Positions 25,307 through 35,172 are shown, numbered from the stretch's first letter. The stretch: 64,000 nucleotides of DNA from Pseudomonas sp. CHM02 (GCF_000612585.1 NZ_JFCA01000025.1:1-64000); one strand, 5' to 3'. The notes: a model not told the origin generated them from the sequence alone. Translations and numbers: made by a program.

Positions 25307-26680
25307 ATGAGTACCGCAAAGGTCTATGCGCCGTTACTACTAGTAGAAGCCTATCTATTATTTGGGTTATGGCTGTTCTTTTTTGGGCCTATTTATTGGC
25401 CATTAAAAAATGAGGGAGAGTTTCTTGGCTTCATTTTTTTATATCACGCATTTTTCATATCCGGTTATATTCTGCAAAGTCAATTCTTTGTTAAACACTC
25501 ATGCATCGAATCAACCGTACAACGGGCGTCGGTAGACAGCAACATATTCATCAAGTACTTCTGGATCATACTGCTCATGGCATTCGCCGCGAATGTAGTC
25601 GTACACAGGAATACGACACTTTCAAACTCATACATCCCAGATAACTTTTTCGCCAGCCTTTATCGAGGCCTCGTAATACCTTGGGAATCGAGGGCTTTCT
25701 ACGCCTCAGAGGCTTCCTCGATTGGGTTTGTAAAAAACCCATATATCACTGCAATAACGCTATTTACAGGGCCATTCAAGTACATACTATTACCGGGACT
25801 TGTATTTTATTGGCATGAATTAAGCAATGTCCGTAGAACGGCTGGAATGCTTGTCCTGAGTACCCCCTTGCTGACAGGCATTATTGCCAGTTTGAGCGTA
25901 ATCAACTTTTCTTATGTATTTATAATCTCGACCTGCCTAGGGGTGCTGGTTTTCTCAAATAAATCCAGCGGAATTATTTCAACGTTGAAGCAGAGAAAGT
26001 TTTTTCTAGCATTTCTTGCTTTTATGTTTCTATTTTCTTTCTGGCAGTTTTACAGTGTGAAGTCTGCACACTCATCTTACCAAGTTATCGTTGAAAACAG
26101 TAAACCCCAGCCTTTTGACTACCTTAAACAAAAAGGAATAGCATTTAGAAGTGAGGACCCTGGCGCCGAACGATCCAACCTTGTGGACTTTTATGAAAAG
26201 CTGACCAGCTATATGGTTCAAGGGTATTATGGAATGTCGATTTCGCTTGATGAAGATTTCCAATCTTCATACGGCATTGGGCACTCAGTATTTTTACAAA
26301 AATCATTTGCCCAGTACTTAGACCTTGACGTAAGAGACAGAACGTTTCCACATAAGATTACTAAAAAGTGGGATGAGTTTGTTTACTGGCATTCTTTTTA
26401 CACCTATATAGCCAATGACGTGAGCTTCTGGGGCGTGGCCCTCATCATGCTGATACTGGGTGCTTACTTCTCGTACGTTTACCTTTCAGCCACACTCCAT
26501 GATAATTTTTATGCAAAAATGCTGCTGCCCCTGTTCGGCATTCTCTTTTTGTATATCCCGGCAAACAATCAGGTCTTCGGTTTTCTCGAGTCGATGACTT
26601 CTTTTTGGATACTGACGGCACTTTTTTTCTTGTCCAAAAACGTTCGCGTCAGCGGCCACGCAGAAGTTAAGAATACTTAG
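25307..26680 (+). CDS. wzy: Wzy-like O-antigen polymerase (membrane protein)
   Basis: The 457-residue protein is very hydrophobic with about ten membrane helices and one larger polar loop (about residues 250-350, including NSKPQPFDYLKQKGIAFRS and PGAERSNLVDFYEKLTSYM). This layout is typical of O-unit polymerases, which have little sequence conservation. A good AAGGAGTTG ribosome site precedes the ATG. It is the last gene of the plus-strand O-antigen block and the only multi-spanning protein in the locus other than the exporter, WbpM and WbpL. The call rests on topology and position, not on a recognised signature. Confidence 0.7.
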   Translation: MSTAKVYAPLLLVEAYLLFGLWLFFFGPIYWPLKNEGEFLGFIFLYHAFFISGYILQSQFFVKHSCIESTVQRASVDSNIFIKYFWIILLMAFAANVVVHRNTTLSNSYIPDNFFASLYRGLVIPWESRAFYASEASSIGFVKNPYITAITLFTGPFKYILLPGLVFYWHELSNVRRTAGMLVLSTPLLTGIIASLSVINFSYVFIISTCLGVLVFSNKSSGIISTLKQRKFFLAFLAFMFLFSFWQFYSVKSAHSSYQVIVENSKPQPFDYLKQKGIAFRSEDPGAERSNLVDFYEKLTSYMVQGYYGMSISLDEDFQSSYGIGHSVFLQKSFAQYLDLDVRDRTFPHKITKKWDEFVYWHSFYTYIANDVSFWGVALIMLILGAYFSYVYLSATLHDNFYAKMLLPLFGILFLYIPANNQVFGFLESMTSFWILTALFFLSKNVRVSGHAEVKNT

Positions 26681-26698
26681 GAACTATAAACTGCCGCC

Positions 26699-26722
26699 AA
26701 AGCGTGCCTGGTATCACGCTTT
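26699..26722. terminator. Hairpin between convergent O-antigen blocks
   Basis: AAAGCGTG and CACGCTTT form a perfect eight-base stem with an eight-base loop, 18 bases after the polymerase stop codon. The U-run is only three bases long, so it is a weak terminator candidate. The rest of the 26681-26856 gap shows nothing else recognisable. Confidence 0.4.
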
Positions 26723-26856
26723 GCGCCTGAAGCGAGCGCTGGCCTCAAAGGGGAAAGCCTCAGGAGGCCTTGCTCAGTCGGTAAGAAATGGTGCGCGCCA
26801 ATGGCTAGCGCGATGGGGAAGGATTGATCGCGAGCAACTCTGCTGAAGGCCAGTAG

Positions 26857-28878
26857 TCAACCTGACGGAGAGCGGGCGGACAATTCGGCATCACAGTGCC
26901 GCTGAGTGTGCATCCAGTCAACAATCTCACCTTCCGGGCTATAGCCGCTCACAGTGCTTTTTAAAATCTGCCTGACGAGCACGTAATCATTTTCTCCAAC
27001 ACCGGCCAACAACTCGTGCAACCTGACTTTGAGAACATCCCAGGTTAGGAACTCCTCACTTGCCCGCATAATCATGGGGTGGCTTGTCGCCGCCACGTTG
27101 TCACCTATCAACAATTCCTCATAGAGCTTTTCACCCGGCCGCAACCCGCTGAAATTGATCACGATATCTCCGTGGGGATTCTTATCCGAACGAATGCTCA
27201 AGCCCGAGAGATGAACCATCTTTTCAGCAAGCTCCACGATCTTCACAGGCTCGCCCATATCGAGCACGAATACATCACCGCCTAGCCCTAGGGAACCCGC
27301 CTGTATTACCAGCTGCGCGGCCTCGGGTATGGTCATGAAGTAACGCGTGATCTTGGGGTGGGTAACTGTCAATGGCCCCCCCGCCTGGATCTGCTTGTGG
27401 AACAAAGGAATAACCGAGCCCGACGAGCCTAGTACGTTACCAAATCGAACCATAGTGAAGCGTGTTTTATTGACGCACGAGATTTTCGATGTGTCGCCAA
27501 ACAGAACCGGGGCCAGTTCCTTGCTCAATGCCTGCAGCACCAGTTCCGCAAGACGCTTAGTACTGCCCATGACATTAGTCGGCCGCACAGCCTTGTCGGT
27601 TGAGATGAGCACGAAATTTTCGACGCCCGCCTGTAAAGCAGCTTGAGCAGTATTAAGTGTGCCAATGACATTGTTGAGAATACCCTCCGCAATATTATGC
27701 TCCACCATCGGCACATGCTTATAGGCAGCTGCGTGGTAGACCGTATCAACGGACCAGGTCTTCATGACTTCAAGCAGTTTTTCCTGATACCGCACTGAGC
27801 CAAGAATAGGCAATACCTTCACATCGAGAGCCTCCGACTGAACACGCGCCTCAAGCTCGGAAAGGATGCAGTACAAGTTGTATTCACCGTGATCAAACAA
27901 CAGCAACGTCGTTGGCCCAAGCGTCAATATCTGGCGGCAGAGCTCCGAACCTATGGAGCCACCAGCCCCCGTGACCATAACCACGCGCTGCTTGATGCAT
28001 CGTTCCAACAGCTCATCCTGAGCCGGTACAGGATCGCGGCCCAGAAGATCAGCGATATCCACTTCCTGAATGTCATCGACCTTGACTCGACCACTCGCCA
28101 GGTCCATGAAACCCGGGACACTGCGAACGTGAAGTGGGTAGCCTTCAAGGTACCCCAGTATTTCTCGACGCCGCGCCCTGGTAGATGAGGGAATCGCCAG
28201 CAACAGTTCCTCAGCACCGGTGTCGTTGATCATTCGTTGGATATGCTTCGGCTTATACACCTGAAGCCCAGAAATCACGCGATCGGCAATACTACTATCG
28301 TCATCAATGAAGGCGACCGGACGCATCATTTTGCCCATGCGCAATGCGGCAACCAGTTGGTTGCCCGCCGCCCCGGCGCCATAAATAGCCACCTTGGGCA
28401 GGCCATCATCACGATTTGTGAAAGGAACGTGCTGAGCCGCAGCAAACCAGTCACCAAGGAAGTACTGACGCATACCAAGGCGCAAGCCGCCAATGATTAC
28501 CATGCTCAGCCACCAATAGTTGAATACGATTGAACGAGGTACAACTGTCTGGTGATTGCTGTAAAGGTACACAACGAGCGCCAGCAACAAAGCTGACAAG
28601 CTGACCGCCTTGATAATAGCGATTAACGCATCATTGCCGAAATAGCGCATGACGGCACGGTACATGCCGAAGTTGATAAAAAGTGGAATAGCGATAACGG
28701 GCGCACTGAGGAATAGCCACAAATGGACGACAAATGGGTTGTTCAGATCATCAAATCCCAGACGAACGACAAACGCCAGCCATAGCGCCACCCAGACGAG
28801 CACGATATCGGTGGCGACCTGCAAAATACGTTTTTGCCTGCGTGGCAAGCCCACCAGGCGCGTGCGTAGATTATCCAT
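26857..28878 (-). CDS. wbpM: WbpM-type UDP-N-acetylglucosamine 4,6-dehydratase
   Basis: The 673-residue protein has four N-terminal membrane helices (residues about 15-125), a first nucleotide-binding region (VAIYGAGAAGNQLVAAL) and a C-terminal SDR dehydratase domain with TGAGGSIGSELCRQI and the altered catalytic triad in STDKAVRPTNVMGSTKR, where Met replaces the usual Tyr. This is the WbpM/FlaA1 family. It converts UDP-GlcNAc to the 4-keto-6-deoxy intermediate for QuiNAc or FucNAc-type sugars. The gene is a standard end marker of Pseudomonas O-antigen loci, next to wbpL as here. Confidence 0.95.
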   Translation of the reverse strand: MDNLRTRLVGLPRRQKRILQVATDIVLVWVALWLAFVVRLGFDDLNNPFVVHLWLFLSAPVIAIPLFINFGMYRAVMRYFGNDALIAIIKAVSLSALLLALVVYLYSNHQTVVPRSIVFNYWWLSMVIIGGLRLGMRQYFLGDWFAAAQHVPFTNRDDGLPKVAIYGAGAAGNQLVAALRMGKMMRPVAFIDDDSSIADRVISGLQVYKPKHIQRMINDTGAEELLLAIPSSTRARRREILGYLEGYPLHVRSVPGFMDLASGRVKVDDIQEVDIADLLGRDPVPAQDELLERCIKQRVVMVTGAGGSIGSELCRQILTLGPTTLLLFDHGEYNLYCILSELEARVQSEALDVKVLPILGSVRYQEKLLEVMKTWSVDTVYHAAAYKHVPMVEHNIAEGILNNVIGTLNTAQAALQAGVENFVLISTDKAVRPTNVMGSTKRLAELVLQALSKELAPVLFGDTSKISCVNKTRFTMVRFGNVLGSSGSVIPLFHKQIQAGGPLTVTHPKITRYFMTIPEAAQLVIQAGSLGLGGDVFVLDMGEPVKIVELAEKMVHLSGLSIRSDKNPHGDIVINFSGLRPGEKLYEELLIGDNVAATSHPMIMRASEEFLTWDVLKVRLHELLAGVGENDYVLVRQILKSTVSGYSPEGEIVDWMHTQRHCDAELSARSPSG

Positions 28879-28970
28879 AAACCCTTTTATACCTCAGTCC
28901 TTAGTACCACCAGAAAAAACGGCAGTTCCATGTTGTGCTTCGTGTGATCTCAAACGGTGTTCTCAACAAA

Positions 28971-29987
28971 TTATCCGTTTTTTTCCAGCTCACCGGCATG
29001 AAACTTTATAGCCAGCAATATCAGCGGAACATAAGCCAGCACCAGCCCCAAGACACCGTCGAAGCCTAATCCGACGCAGATACCAAGGGGTAGCAGCCAA
29101 AATAAGTTGATAGCCGTCACTGCCAGGGTTATAGGCAAATGCCGTCCTGCCTGACGTGATGCATATTGATAGGCATGACTGCGATGTGCCTCGTACACCT
29201 TGTCCCCACGGAGCAAACGCCGGGCCAGGGTAAAGGTTGCATCAACAATAAATACACCCAACAAAATCAGCCAGACCCAAAGCAACTCACTCGCTACCCA
29301 AGCTGCCTGCAATGAGAGCACACCAATTACGATGCCAAGAAACCCGCTGCCTGCATCCCCCATGAAAATGCGCGCAGGCGGAAAATTCCAGTATAGGAAA
29401 CCGAGCACGGAGACCGCGAGCAATAATGGTCCCAGCATGAGCGCCTCATGACCAGTAAGCCAGTATACAAAGCTTACTCCCAGGCAGGCGCAGACTGCCT
29501 CGACACTCGCAATTCCATCGATCCCATCCATGAAGTTGTACAAATTGAGCATCCAGACCAGATACATCGCGGCCAGCAAATGTCCAACTCCGCCAAGATC
29601 CAGATCAAAGCCCAGTACTTCGATAACGGGCAGCCCCCCCATCCAGAAAAGCGCCCAACCTGCTGCTATAAAATGCGCCATTAATCGCCAACGCGCAGCG
29701 ATGTGGCCGTGGTCATCGAGGAAACCGACGACAGCAATCAGCGCTCCGCTCCCCAGTAATGGCCAAGCAGTCTCCCAACTGATCGACCCAGCGCAAGCCA
29801 TCAGGCCTATTGCTGCCAAATACGTCAGAACAATAGCAACACCGCCACCTCGTGGCGTGGGTACGGTGTGGGAGCTGCGTCCGTTGGGTATATCCATAAT
29901 GCTACGCGCCAAGGCATATCGACGTAGCACCCAAGTCAACAGAAGCGACGCTGTTAGCACCGCCCCGAATACTAACCATAGGGTCAT
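28971..29987 (-). CDS. wbpL: WbpL-type initiating glycosyltransferase
   Basis: The 338-residue membrane protein of the MraY/WecA (GT4 phosphosugar transferase) family has about ten helices and the conserved cytosolic motifs MDIPNGRSSHTVPTPRGGG, DDHGHIA, NFMDGIDGIASVEA and FMGDAGSGFLG. These bind magnesium and undecaprenyl phosphate. WbpL starts O-unit assembly by moving a FucNAc- or QuiNAc-type sugar phosphate onto the lipid. It lies 92 bases upstream of wbpM on the same strand. Confidence 0.93.
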   Translation of the reverse strand: MTLWLVFGAVLTASLLLTWVLRRYALARSIMDIPNGRSSHTVPTPRGGGVAIVLTYLAAIGLMACAGSISWETAWPLLGSGALIAVVGFLDDHGHIAARWRLMAHFIAAGWALFWMGGLPVIEVLGFDLDLGGVGHLLAAMYLVWMLNLYNFMDGIDGIASVEAVCACLGVSFVYWLTGHEALMLGPLLLAVSVLGFLYWNFPPARIFMGDAGSGFLGIVIGVLSLQAAWVASELLWVWLILLGVFIVDATFTLARRLLRGDKVYEAHRSHAYQYASRQAGRHLPITLAVTAINLFWLLPLGICVGLGFDGVLGLVLAYVPLILLAIKFHAGELEKNG

Positions 29988-30146
29988 GTAAGATTAGGTT
30001 CCTGAAACGAAATGCGGGCAAGAAAGACTCTGCATCCATCACAGCGCCCAACCAACCGAAAAGATTTTTCGAAGACTGTCTTGCTATTTCTAATGACTTG
30101 TCACTTTAGTACGTGAAGAAATGCCGAAGCCCCGGCTGGATGTTGG

Positions 30147-31415
30147 TCATGACTTGTCATTTCGCCTCAAGGTGCCTTTCCTGAAAAGCATCTCGAGGCG
30201 TTCAAACAACGTAGTCTTTGAGAAGTGCTCAAGGTAGTAACGTCTACCAGACTCCCCCATCGCAACAAGCTCGGACGCAGGCAATGCGCTCATGGTACGT
30301 ACGATCGCCGCCAGTCCCATTGCATCTCCGGAGGCGCACGCCATACCGGCAGACGCTTCGACAACAACCCGGGCGGCCTCACCGTCGATCATGGCTATAA
30401 CAGGCTTCCCTGACGCGAGGTACGCCTGAACCTTGCCCGGAATAGTTTTTTCGAAGACTTCATTTGTCTTCAATGACACCAACAGCGCGTCTGCCGTCGC
30501 GAAAAGTGCCGGCATTTTTTCCAGCGGATGCCGTCCCAGTAATAGAACGTTATCCAACTGTTGCTCTGCTACATGTTTGGTCAACCACTCGCCGGCCCGC
30601 CCATTCCCGACAATTACCCAGCGCACGGGCAATTCAGTCTTGATCGCTTTAGCGGCTTCCATAATGGCTGGAAAGTCCTGAGCATCACCGATGTTCCCAG
30701 CGAAAAGGATAGTGAAGACCGACTCGTCGCGGGCGAGCAAGTCAGAAGCCACCTGTACATCGCCAGAGAAGTCGTCCTCGGCCCAGCTTGGAAAATACAC
30801 CAACCGATCAGGAGAGATCGAGCGAGTGCAATACTTCCTGACATCCTCATCAAAGGACCGCGACTGTAACAACAGATAATCGGTACGGTCGTAGATCCAG
30901 GACACCATTTTCCCGACCAAACCAAGCAACTTCGGGTTCTTGACTACCCCCACGGCATTCAAGGTTTCCGGCCACAAATCCAGAATCCAGACAAATACCG
31001 GTGCAGCTTTCAAACGTCCCAGTACTAATGCAGGAATAGCCGCCATTATAGGTGATACGCCATACACAAAGATGGCGTCGAACGACGCCCCCCGCAACTT
31101 GTAGCACCCGAAGCTTGAAGCACTGGTAAAAAACGAAAGGTAGTTCAAGGCGAGTGTAATGCTACGCTTGCCCCGCGCTAACATCGGAACGCGAACAATG
31201 CTCGCGCCCTGATATCGAGAGAACTGTGCAGGATTACGCAGGTAATCGGTATAGACCTGCCCTTCCGGATAGTTGGGTTGCCCCGTGAGCACCGTTACTT
31301 CATGGCCTTTAGCGACAAAACCCTCGACCATATTGTTGATGCGCATGTTCTCAGGCCAAAAATACTGAGTGACCACCAAAACCTTGAGCGGGTGTTCCTG
31401 GGCGTGCCTATCCAA
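30147..31415 (-). CDS. wbuB: WbuB-like family 4 glycosyltransferase (probable L-FucNAc transferase)
   Basis: The 422-residue GT-B protein begins with KVLVVTQYFWPENMRINNM and has VLTGQPNYPEGQVYTDY, which are close to WbuB proteins that use UDP-L-FucNAc. The C-terminal half holds the donor-binding region (LFAGNIGDAQDFPAIMEAA, ALLVSLKTNEVFEKTIPGKV). The only usable start is a TTG at 31415, placed directly after the wbjD stop codon with GGAAG upstream. Its position after wbjBCD, which make UDP-L-FucNAc, supports that donor. It ends the wbj gene block. Confidence 0.85.
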   Translation of the reverse strand: MDRHAQEHPLKVLVVTQYFWPENMRINNMVEGFVAKGHEVTVLTGQPNYPEGQVYTDYLRNPAQFSRYQGASIVRVPMLARGKRSITLALNYLSFFTSASSFGCYKLRGASFDAIFVYGVSPIMAAIPALVLGRLKAAPVFVWILDLWPETLNAVGVVKNPKLLGLVGKMVSWIYDRTDYLLLQSRSFDEDVRKYCTRSISPDRLVYFPSWAEDDFSGDVQVASDLLARDESVFTILFAGNIGDAQDFPAIMEAAKAIKTELPVRWVIVGNGRAGEWLTKHVAEQQLDNVLLLGRHPLEKMPALFATADALLVSLKTNEVFEKTIPGKVQAYLASGKPVIAMIDGEAARVVVEASAGMACASGDAMGLAAIVRTMSALPASELVAMGESGRRYYLEHFSKTTLFERLEMLFRKGTLRRNDKS

Positions 31416-32546
31416 TCAGTATTGCTTCCATACGGTACGCATAACGTAATCGCGATAGCTGTGGATGATCCTCGCGACCTTCTCGGAGACGTTCGGCATG
31501 CTGTAGTCTGCTACCAAACGTAGCGTGCGCTCCTGGCCACAGGCCTGGCTTTCCAGCAACTGCAACCCCTGCATGACACGCTCAGTTTCCAGGCCGACCA
31601 TCATGACTGCCGCCTCTTCCATCCCTTCCGGACGTTCATGGGCTTCACGCATGTTCAACGCGGAGAAATTGAGGATTGAAGATTCTTCATTGATAGTACC
31701 GCTGTCCGAAAGAGCAGCCTTGGACGTCAGTTGCAGCTTGTTGTAATCCTTGAAGCCGAGAGGTTTAAGCAGTTGCACATTTTTGTGAAAGACCACCCCC
31801 ATCGCTTCTACACGCTTTTGGGTACGTGGGTGCGTACTCACAATTACTGGAAGCTCATAATGAGCGGCAACCGTATTAAGTACCTCCACCAATTTGAGGA
31901 AGTTCTTATCGGAATCGATATTTTCCTCACGGTGGGCACTCACAACAAAAAATTTGCCGGCCTCAAGCCCCAGTCGACCCAAAATGTCCGAAACCTCAAT
32001 ACCTTCACGGTAGTAGTTGAGGACCTCATACATCGGGCTGCCAGTCTTGATCACCATGTCAGGTGGCAGGCCTTCGCGCAGCAAGTAATCGCGCGCGATA
32101 CTGCTGTAGGTCAGATTGATATCTGCTGTGTGGTCAACGATGCGCCGATTGATCTCTTCTGGAACGCGCATATCGAAACAGCGATTGCCAGCCTCCATAT
32201 GAAATGTAGGGATTTTGCGACGCTTTGCCGGAATGACCGCCATGCAGCTGTTGGTGTCACCAAGCACCAACAAAGCCTCGGGCTTTGTTTCTTCCAGCAC
32301 GCGGTCAACAGCAATGATCACGTTGCCGATGGTCTGCGCACCGCTGGAACCGGCCGCGTTGAGAAAGTAGTCCGGTTTGCGAATACCGAGATCTTGGAAA
32401 AAAATCTCGTTCAATTCGTAATCATAGTTTTGCCCGGTGTGCACTAGGATGTGTTCACAATGTTCGTCCAGCTTGGCCATGACCCGCGACAAGCGGATGA
32501 TTTCCGGACGAGTGCCCACAACCGTGACAACTTTCAGCTTCTTCAT
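31416..32546 (-). CDS. wbjD: UDP-2-acetamido-2,6-dideoxy-L-talose 2-epimerase (WbjD/FnlC)
   Basis: The 376-residue enzyme of the non-hydrolysing UDP-GlcNAc 2-epimerase family has VVGTRPEIIRLSRVMAKL, HTGQNYDYELNEIFF, the VSAHREENID active-site stretch and SDSGTINEESSIL. Within an O-antigen cluster that carries wbjB and wbjC, the usual role is the last step to UDP-L-FucNAc. It shares the operon with wbjC upstream (70 bases) and the WbuB-like gene downstream (no gap). Confidence 0.9.
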   Translation of the reverse strand: MKKLKVVTVVGTRPEIIRLSRVMAKLDEHCEHILVHTGQNYDYELNEIFFQDLGIRKPDYFLNAAGSSGAQTIGNVIIAVDRVLEETKPEALLVLGDTNSCMAVIPAKRRKIPTFHMEAGNRCFDMRVPEEINRRIVDHTADINLTYSSIARDYLLREGLPPDMVIKTGSPMYEVLNYYREGIEVSDILGRLGLEAGKFFVVSAHREENIDSDKNFLKLVEVLNTVAAHYELPVIVSTHPRTQKRVEAMGVVFHKNVQLLKPLGFKDYNKLQLTSKAALSDSGTINEESSILNFSALNMREAHERPEGMEEAAVMMVGLETERVMQGLQLLESQACGQERTLRLVADYSMPNVSEKVARIIHSYRDYVMRTVWKQY

Positions 32547-32616
32547 CTAAATACTCTTTCCAGAATCATTAATATCGGAATTATCGACCAAGATCGCCGC
32601 TTCAGGCCCTCAAAGA

Positions 32617-33735
32617 TCAGGCACGAGTTCCAACCGACATTGCAAAAGTATCCGGCCGCTCGCGATCAAAGATCTCATTAGCCCACAACATGACCACCAT
32701 CTCGTCGTTGCCGACGTTTGTAATATCGTGCGTCCAACCAGGCACCGTCTCCACAACCTGTGGCCGCTCACCCTCGGTGTGCAGTTCGTAGAACTCGTTA
32801 GAAACGATATGGCGAAAGCGGAAACAGGCCTTACCTTTGATGACCAGGAACTTTTCAGTTTTGCTGTGGTGGTAATGTCCGCCACGAGTGATGCCTGGAT
32901 GGGCCGTGAAGTAAGAGAACTGGCCACTGTCCTTGGTCTTTAGCATCTCGACAAAAACACCACGCGGATCACCGTGCTTCTGCACCTCATAAGTAAACCG
33001 TTCGACAGGCAAATAACTGACGTAGGTGGAATAGAGCGCACGCACCAAGCCTGTGCCAACAGCTTCACTTATCAACGTGTCACGACTTTCACGGAATGCA
33101 TACAACTGGTCCGCCAGCCCACCGACAGTGATGCTGTATACCGGCTGTACCTCCGTAACGAAGTCGCTGAACGTACCAGCATCCATGGCCTTGATGAAAC
33201 AATCGATAACATCATCTATATAGACCAGGCTAATCACAGCTTCCCGATCATTGACTTGAATAGGCAAGTCACGGGTGATGTTGTGGCAAAAAGTGGCAAC
33301 GGCCGAGTTGTAATCAGGACGCGCCCATTTACCAAACACATTGGGTAAGCGCAAAATCTCTACCCTGGAACCGTGGTTGGAACACAGGTCATGCAACGCC
33401 TGCTCGGCGGCCAACTTGCTGACACCGTAGGGATTATCACGATCCGCCTGGGTCGACGAGGTATAAAGCACGGGTACGGGCCTACCGCTTACCTCGATTG
33501 CTTGGCAAAGTGCAAGCGTCAGATCGGTATTCCCGACTTTGAATTCTTCTGGTGATTGCGGCCGATTGACCCCTGCAAGGTGAAACACAAAATCACAATC
33601 GACTACTAGCGCTGCCAACTCGGTAATACTGTTTTCCCGAGTGAAGGAGACGACCTCCACATTCCTGCGCTCCTTCAGGTGCGCAATCAAGTTCTTTCCG
33701 ACAAAGCCATTGGCGCCGGTGATCAATACCTTCAT
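32617..33735 (-). CDS. wbjC: UDP-2-acetamido-2,6-dideoxy-hexulose reductase with cupin tail (WbjC/FnlB/CapF)
   Basis: The 372-residue protein has an N-terminal SDR domain (MKVLITGANGFVGKNLIAHL; YTSSTQADRDNPYGVSKLAAE with Tyr and Lys) and a C-terminal cupin domain (GGHYHHSKTEKFLVIKGKAC), the two-part CapF architecture. It reduces the keto intermediate from WbjB to UDP-L-6-deoxy-TalNAc. I chose the ATG at 33735, which follows GAGGAG six bases upstream; an in-frame GTG at 33738 is the alternative. It starts four bases after wbjB ends. Confidence 0.92.
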   Translation of the reverse strand: MKVLITGANGFVGKNLIAHLKERRNVEVVSFTRENSITELAALVVDCDFVFHLAGVNRPQSPEEFKVGNTDLTLALCQAIEVSGRPVPVLYTSSTQADRDNPYGVSKLAAEQALHDLCSNHGSRVEILRLPNVFGKWARPDYNSAVATFCHNITRDLPIQVNDREAVISLVYIDDVIDCFIKAMDAGTFSDFVTEVQPVYSITVGGLADQLYAFRESRDTLISEAVGTGLVRALYSTYVSYLPVERFTYEVQKHGDPRGVFVEMLKTKDSGQFSYFTAHPGITRGGHYHHSKTEKFLVIKGKACFRFRHIVSNEFYELHTEGERPQVVETVPGWTHDITNVGNDEMVVMLWANEIFDRERPDTFAMSVGTRA

Positions 33736-33738
33736 CAC

Positions 33739-34773
33739 TCACTCCTCGGGCGTAGCGTGTTCGCCGCGCTGGATCGCCTGCATGAACTCAAGCTTGAGCA
33801 AGAGGCGTTGCATGCCAGCCACATCCAGTCGTTCGGTATTGTGCGAGTTATAATCTTCGGTACGAGAAATTTTCTCTTCACCTTGCTCCACAAACTTGGT
33901 GTAGTTCAAGTCGCGCAGATCGGGCGGCACTCGATAGTAGTCGCCCTTGTCTTCGGCACACGCCATCTCCTCGCGGCTCAACAGCGCCTCGAAAAGCTTC
34001 TCGCCGTGCCGCGTACCGATCACTTGAATGGGATGTTCAGGCTTGCCAACCATGGCGGTCAACGCTTTGGCAAGGGTCTCGACCGTGGCCGCTGGCGCCT
34101 TTTGCACGAACAAGTCACCGTTGCGACCATTTTCGAAGGCATAAAGCACCAGATCGACAGCATCCGCGAGCGTCATCATGAACCGACTCATGTTTGGATC
34201 AGTCAGAGTCAATGCATGCCCTGCACGAATCTGCTCGATGAATAGCGGAATCACAGAGCCCCGCGAAGCCATGACATTGCCATAGCGGGTACCGCAGATG
34301 ACGGTTTTCTGGTCATCCACATTGCGGGATTTGGCCACCATCACTTTCTCCATCATTGCCTTGGAAATACCCATGGCATTGATCGGGTAGACGGCCTTGT
34401 CGGTGCTCAAGCAGACTACCCGCTTGACTGCGTTCTGGATCGCAGCTTCAAGAACGTTTTCGGTACCTATAACGTTCGTTTTAACCGCTTCCATGGGATG
34501 GAATTCGCAGGAGGGTACCTGCTTGAGCGCGGCGGCATGAAAGATATAATCCACACCACGGGTGGCGTTGAGTACGCTCTGATAATCACGCACATCGCCG
34601 ATATAGAATTTCAGCTTGGCGTTAGCGTAACGCTTACGCATGTCATCCTGCTTCTTCTCGTCTCGACTGAAGATTCGGATTTCTGCGATATCGCTGTCCA
34701 GGAAACGTCTGAGAACTGCGTTGCCGAATGAGCCAGTGCCACCGGTAATAAGAAGTGTTTTTCCGCTAAACAT
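33739..34773 (-). CDS. wbjB: UDP-GlcNAc 4,6-dehydratase/5-epimerase (WbjB/FnlA/CapE)
   Basis: The 344-residue SDR protein starts MFSGKTLLITGGTGSFGNAV and has ALKQVPSCEFHPMEAVKTN and STDKAVYPINAMGISKAMME, with Met in the position usually held by the catalytic Tyr, as in CapE/FlaA1 enzymes. It performs the first step from UDP-GlcNAc toward UDP-L-FucNAc. The ATG at 34773 has an AGGA seven bases upstream and gives the family-typical N-terminus; a longer frame to 34797 is not supported. It is the first gene of the minus-strand L-FucNAc block. Confidence 0.93.
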   Translation of the reverse strand: MFSGKTLLITGGTGSFGNAVLRRFLDSDIAEIRIFSRDEKKQDDMRKRYANAKLKFYIGDVRDYQSVLNATRGVDYIFHAAALKQVPSCEFHPMEAVKTNVIGTENVLEAAIQNAVKRVVCLSTDKAVYPINAMGISKAMMEKVMVAKSRNVDDQKTVICGTRYGNVMASRGSVIPLFIEQIRAGHALTLTDPNMSRFMMTLADAVDLVLYAFENGRNGDLFVQKAPAATVETLAKALTAMVGKPEHPIQVIGTRHGEKLFEALLSREEMACAEDKGDYYRVPPDLRDLNYTKFVEQGEEKISRTEDYNSHNTERLDVAGMQRLLLKLEFMQAIQRGEHATPEE

Positions 34774-35172
34774 AATGAGTCCTAAAGCAACGCGCACTGC
34801 AAAACAAGCTTCTAGCTGGCCAATCAGCTCAAACCTGCCCCCCCTTCAATCGACTACCCCTAAGGCGTGCCCAGCGGTGAAGTTACTCAAGGAAAACGTC
34901 GGAGTTTACTTGCCTACGGCCTGAAAAATCAGCTTTATGTGGTGCAGTTAGAGATGAGGTTTTTTAAAAATGGAGTCCATTTTAAGCGCTGCATTCTCAA
35001 TGTCAAAAGCGAACGCAGATAATTGACGTGCAGAAGCACACATTAACTGTCACATCAGGATGGAACCGGCCTTGGCGGAATGATCACAGACGGCTGCCGG
35101 AATTCCAATAATTGCGCACCTCAGCCAATCCTTTTCAGAGAAGACCATGGCATGCAAACCAGCTAAAACTTT
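34774..35172. other. Gene-free region between wbjB and the LapA-like gene
   Basis: About 400 AT-rich bases contain the candidate wbj promoter at 34979-35007. I see no open frame of convincing composition, no REPIN and no clear ops/JUMPStart element. In P. aeruginosa a wzz chain-length gene occupies the corresponding position next to ihfB; none is present here. Confidence 0.55.
34979..35007 (-). promoter_or_regulatory. Candidate sigma-70 promoter for the wbj block
   Basis: On the minus strand TTGACA (35002-35007) is followed after 17 bases by AAAAAT (34979-34984), a consensus -35 with a four-of-six -10. It would give a leader of about 200 bases before wbjB, an unusually long untranslated leader. 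Confidence 0.45.

Noticed and set aside
34914..34921. Possible ops/JUMPStart element (minus-strand GGCCGTAG) before wbjB
   Set aside because: One mismatch to the GGCGGTAG core and none of the surrounding JUMPStart sequence; chance occurrence is likely.
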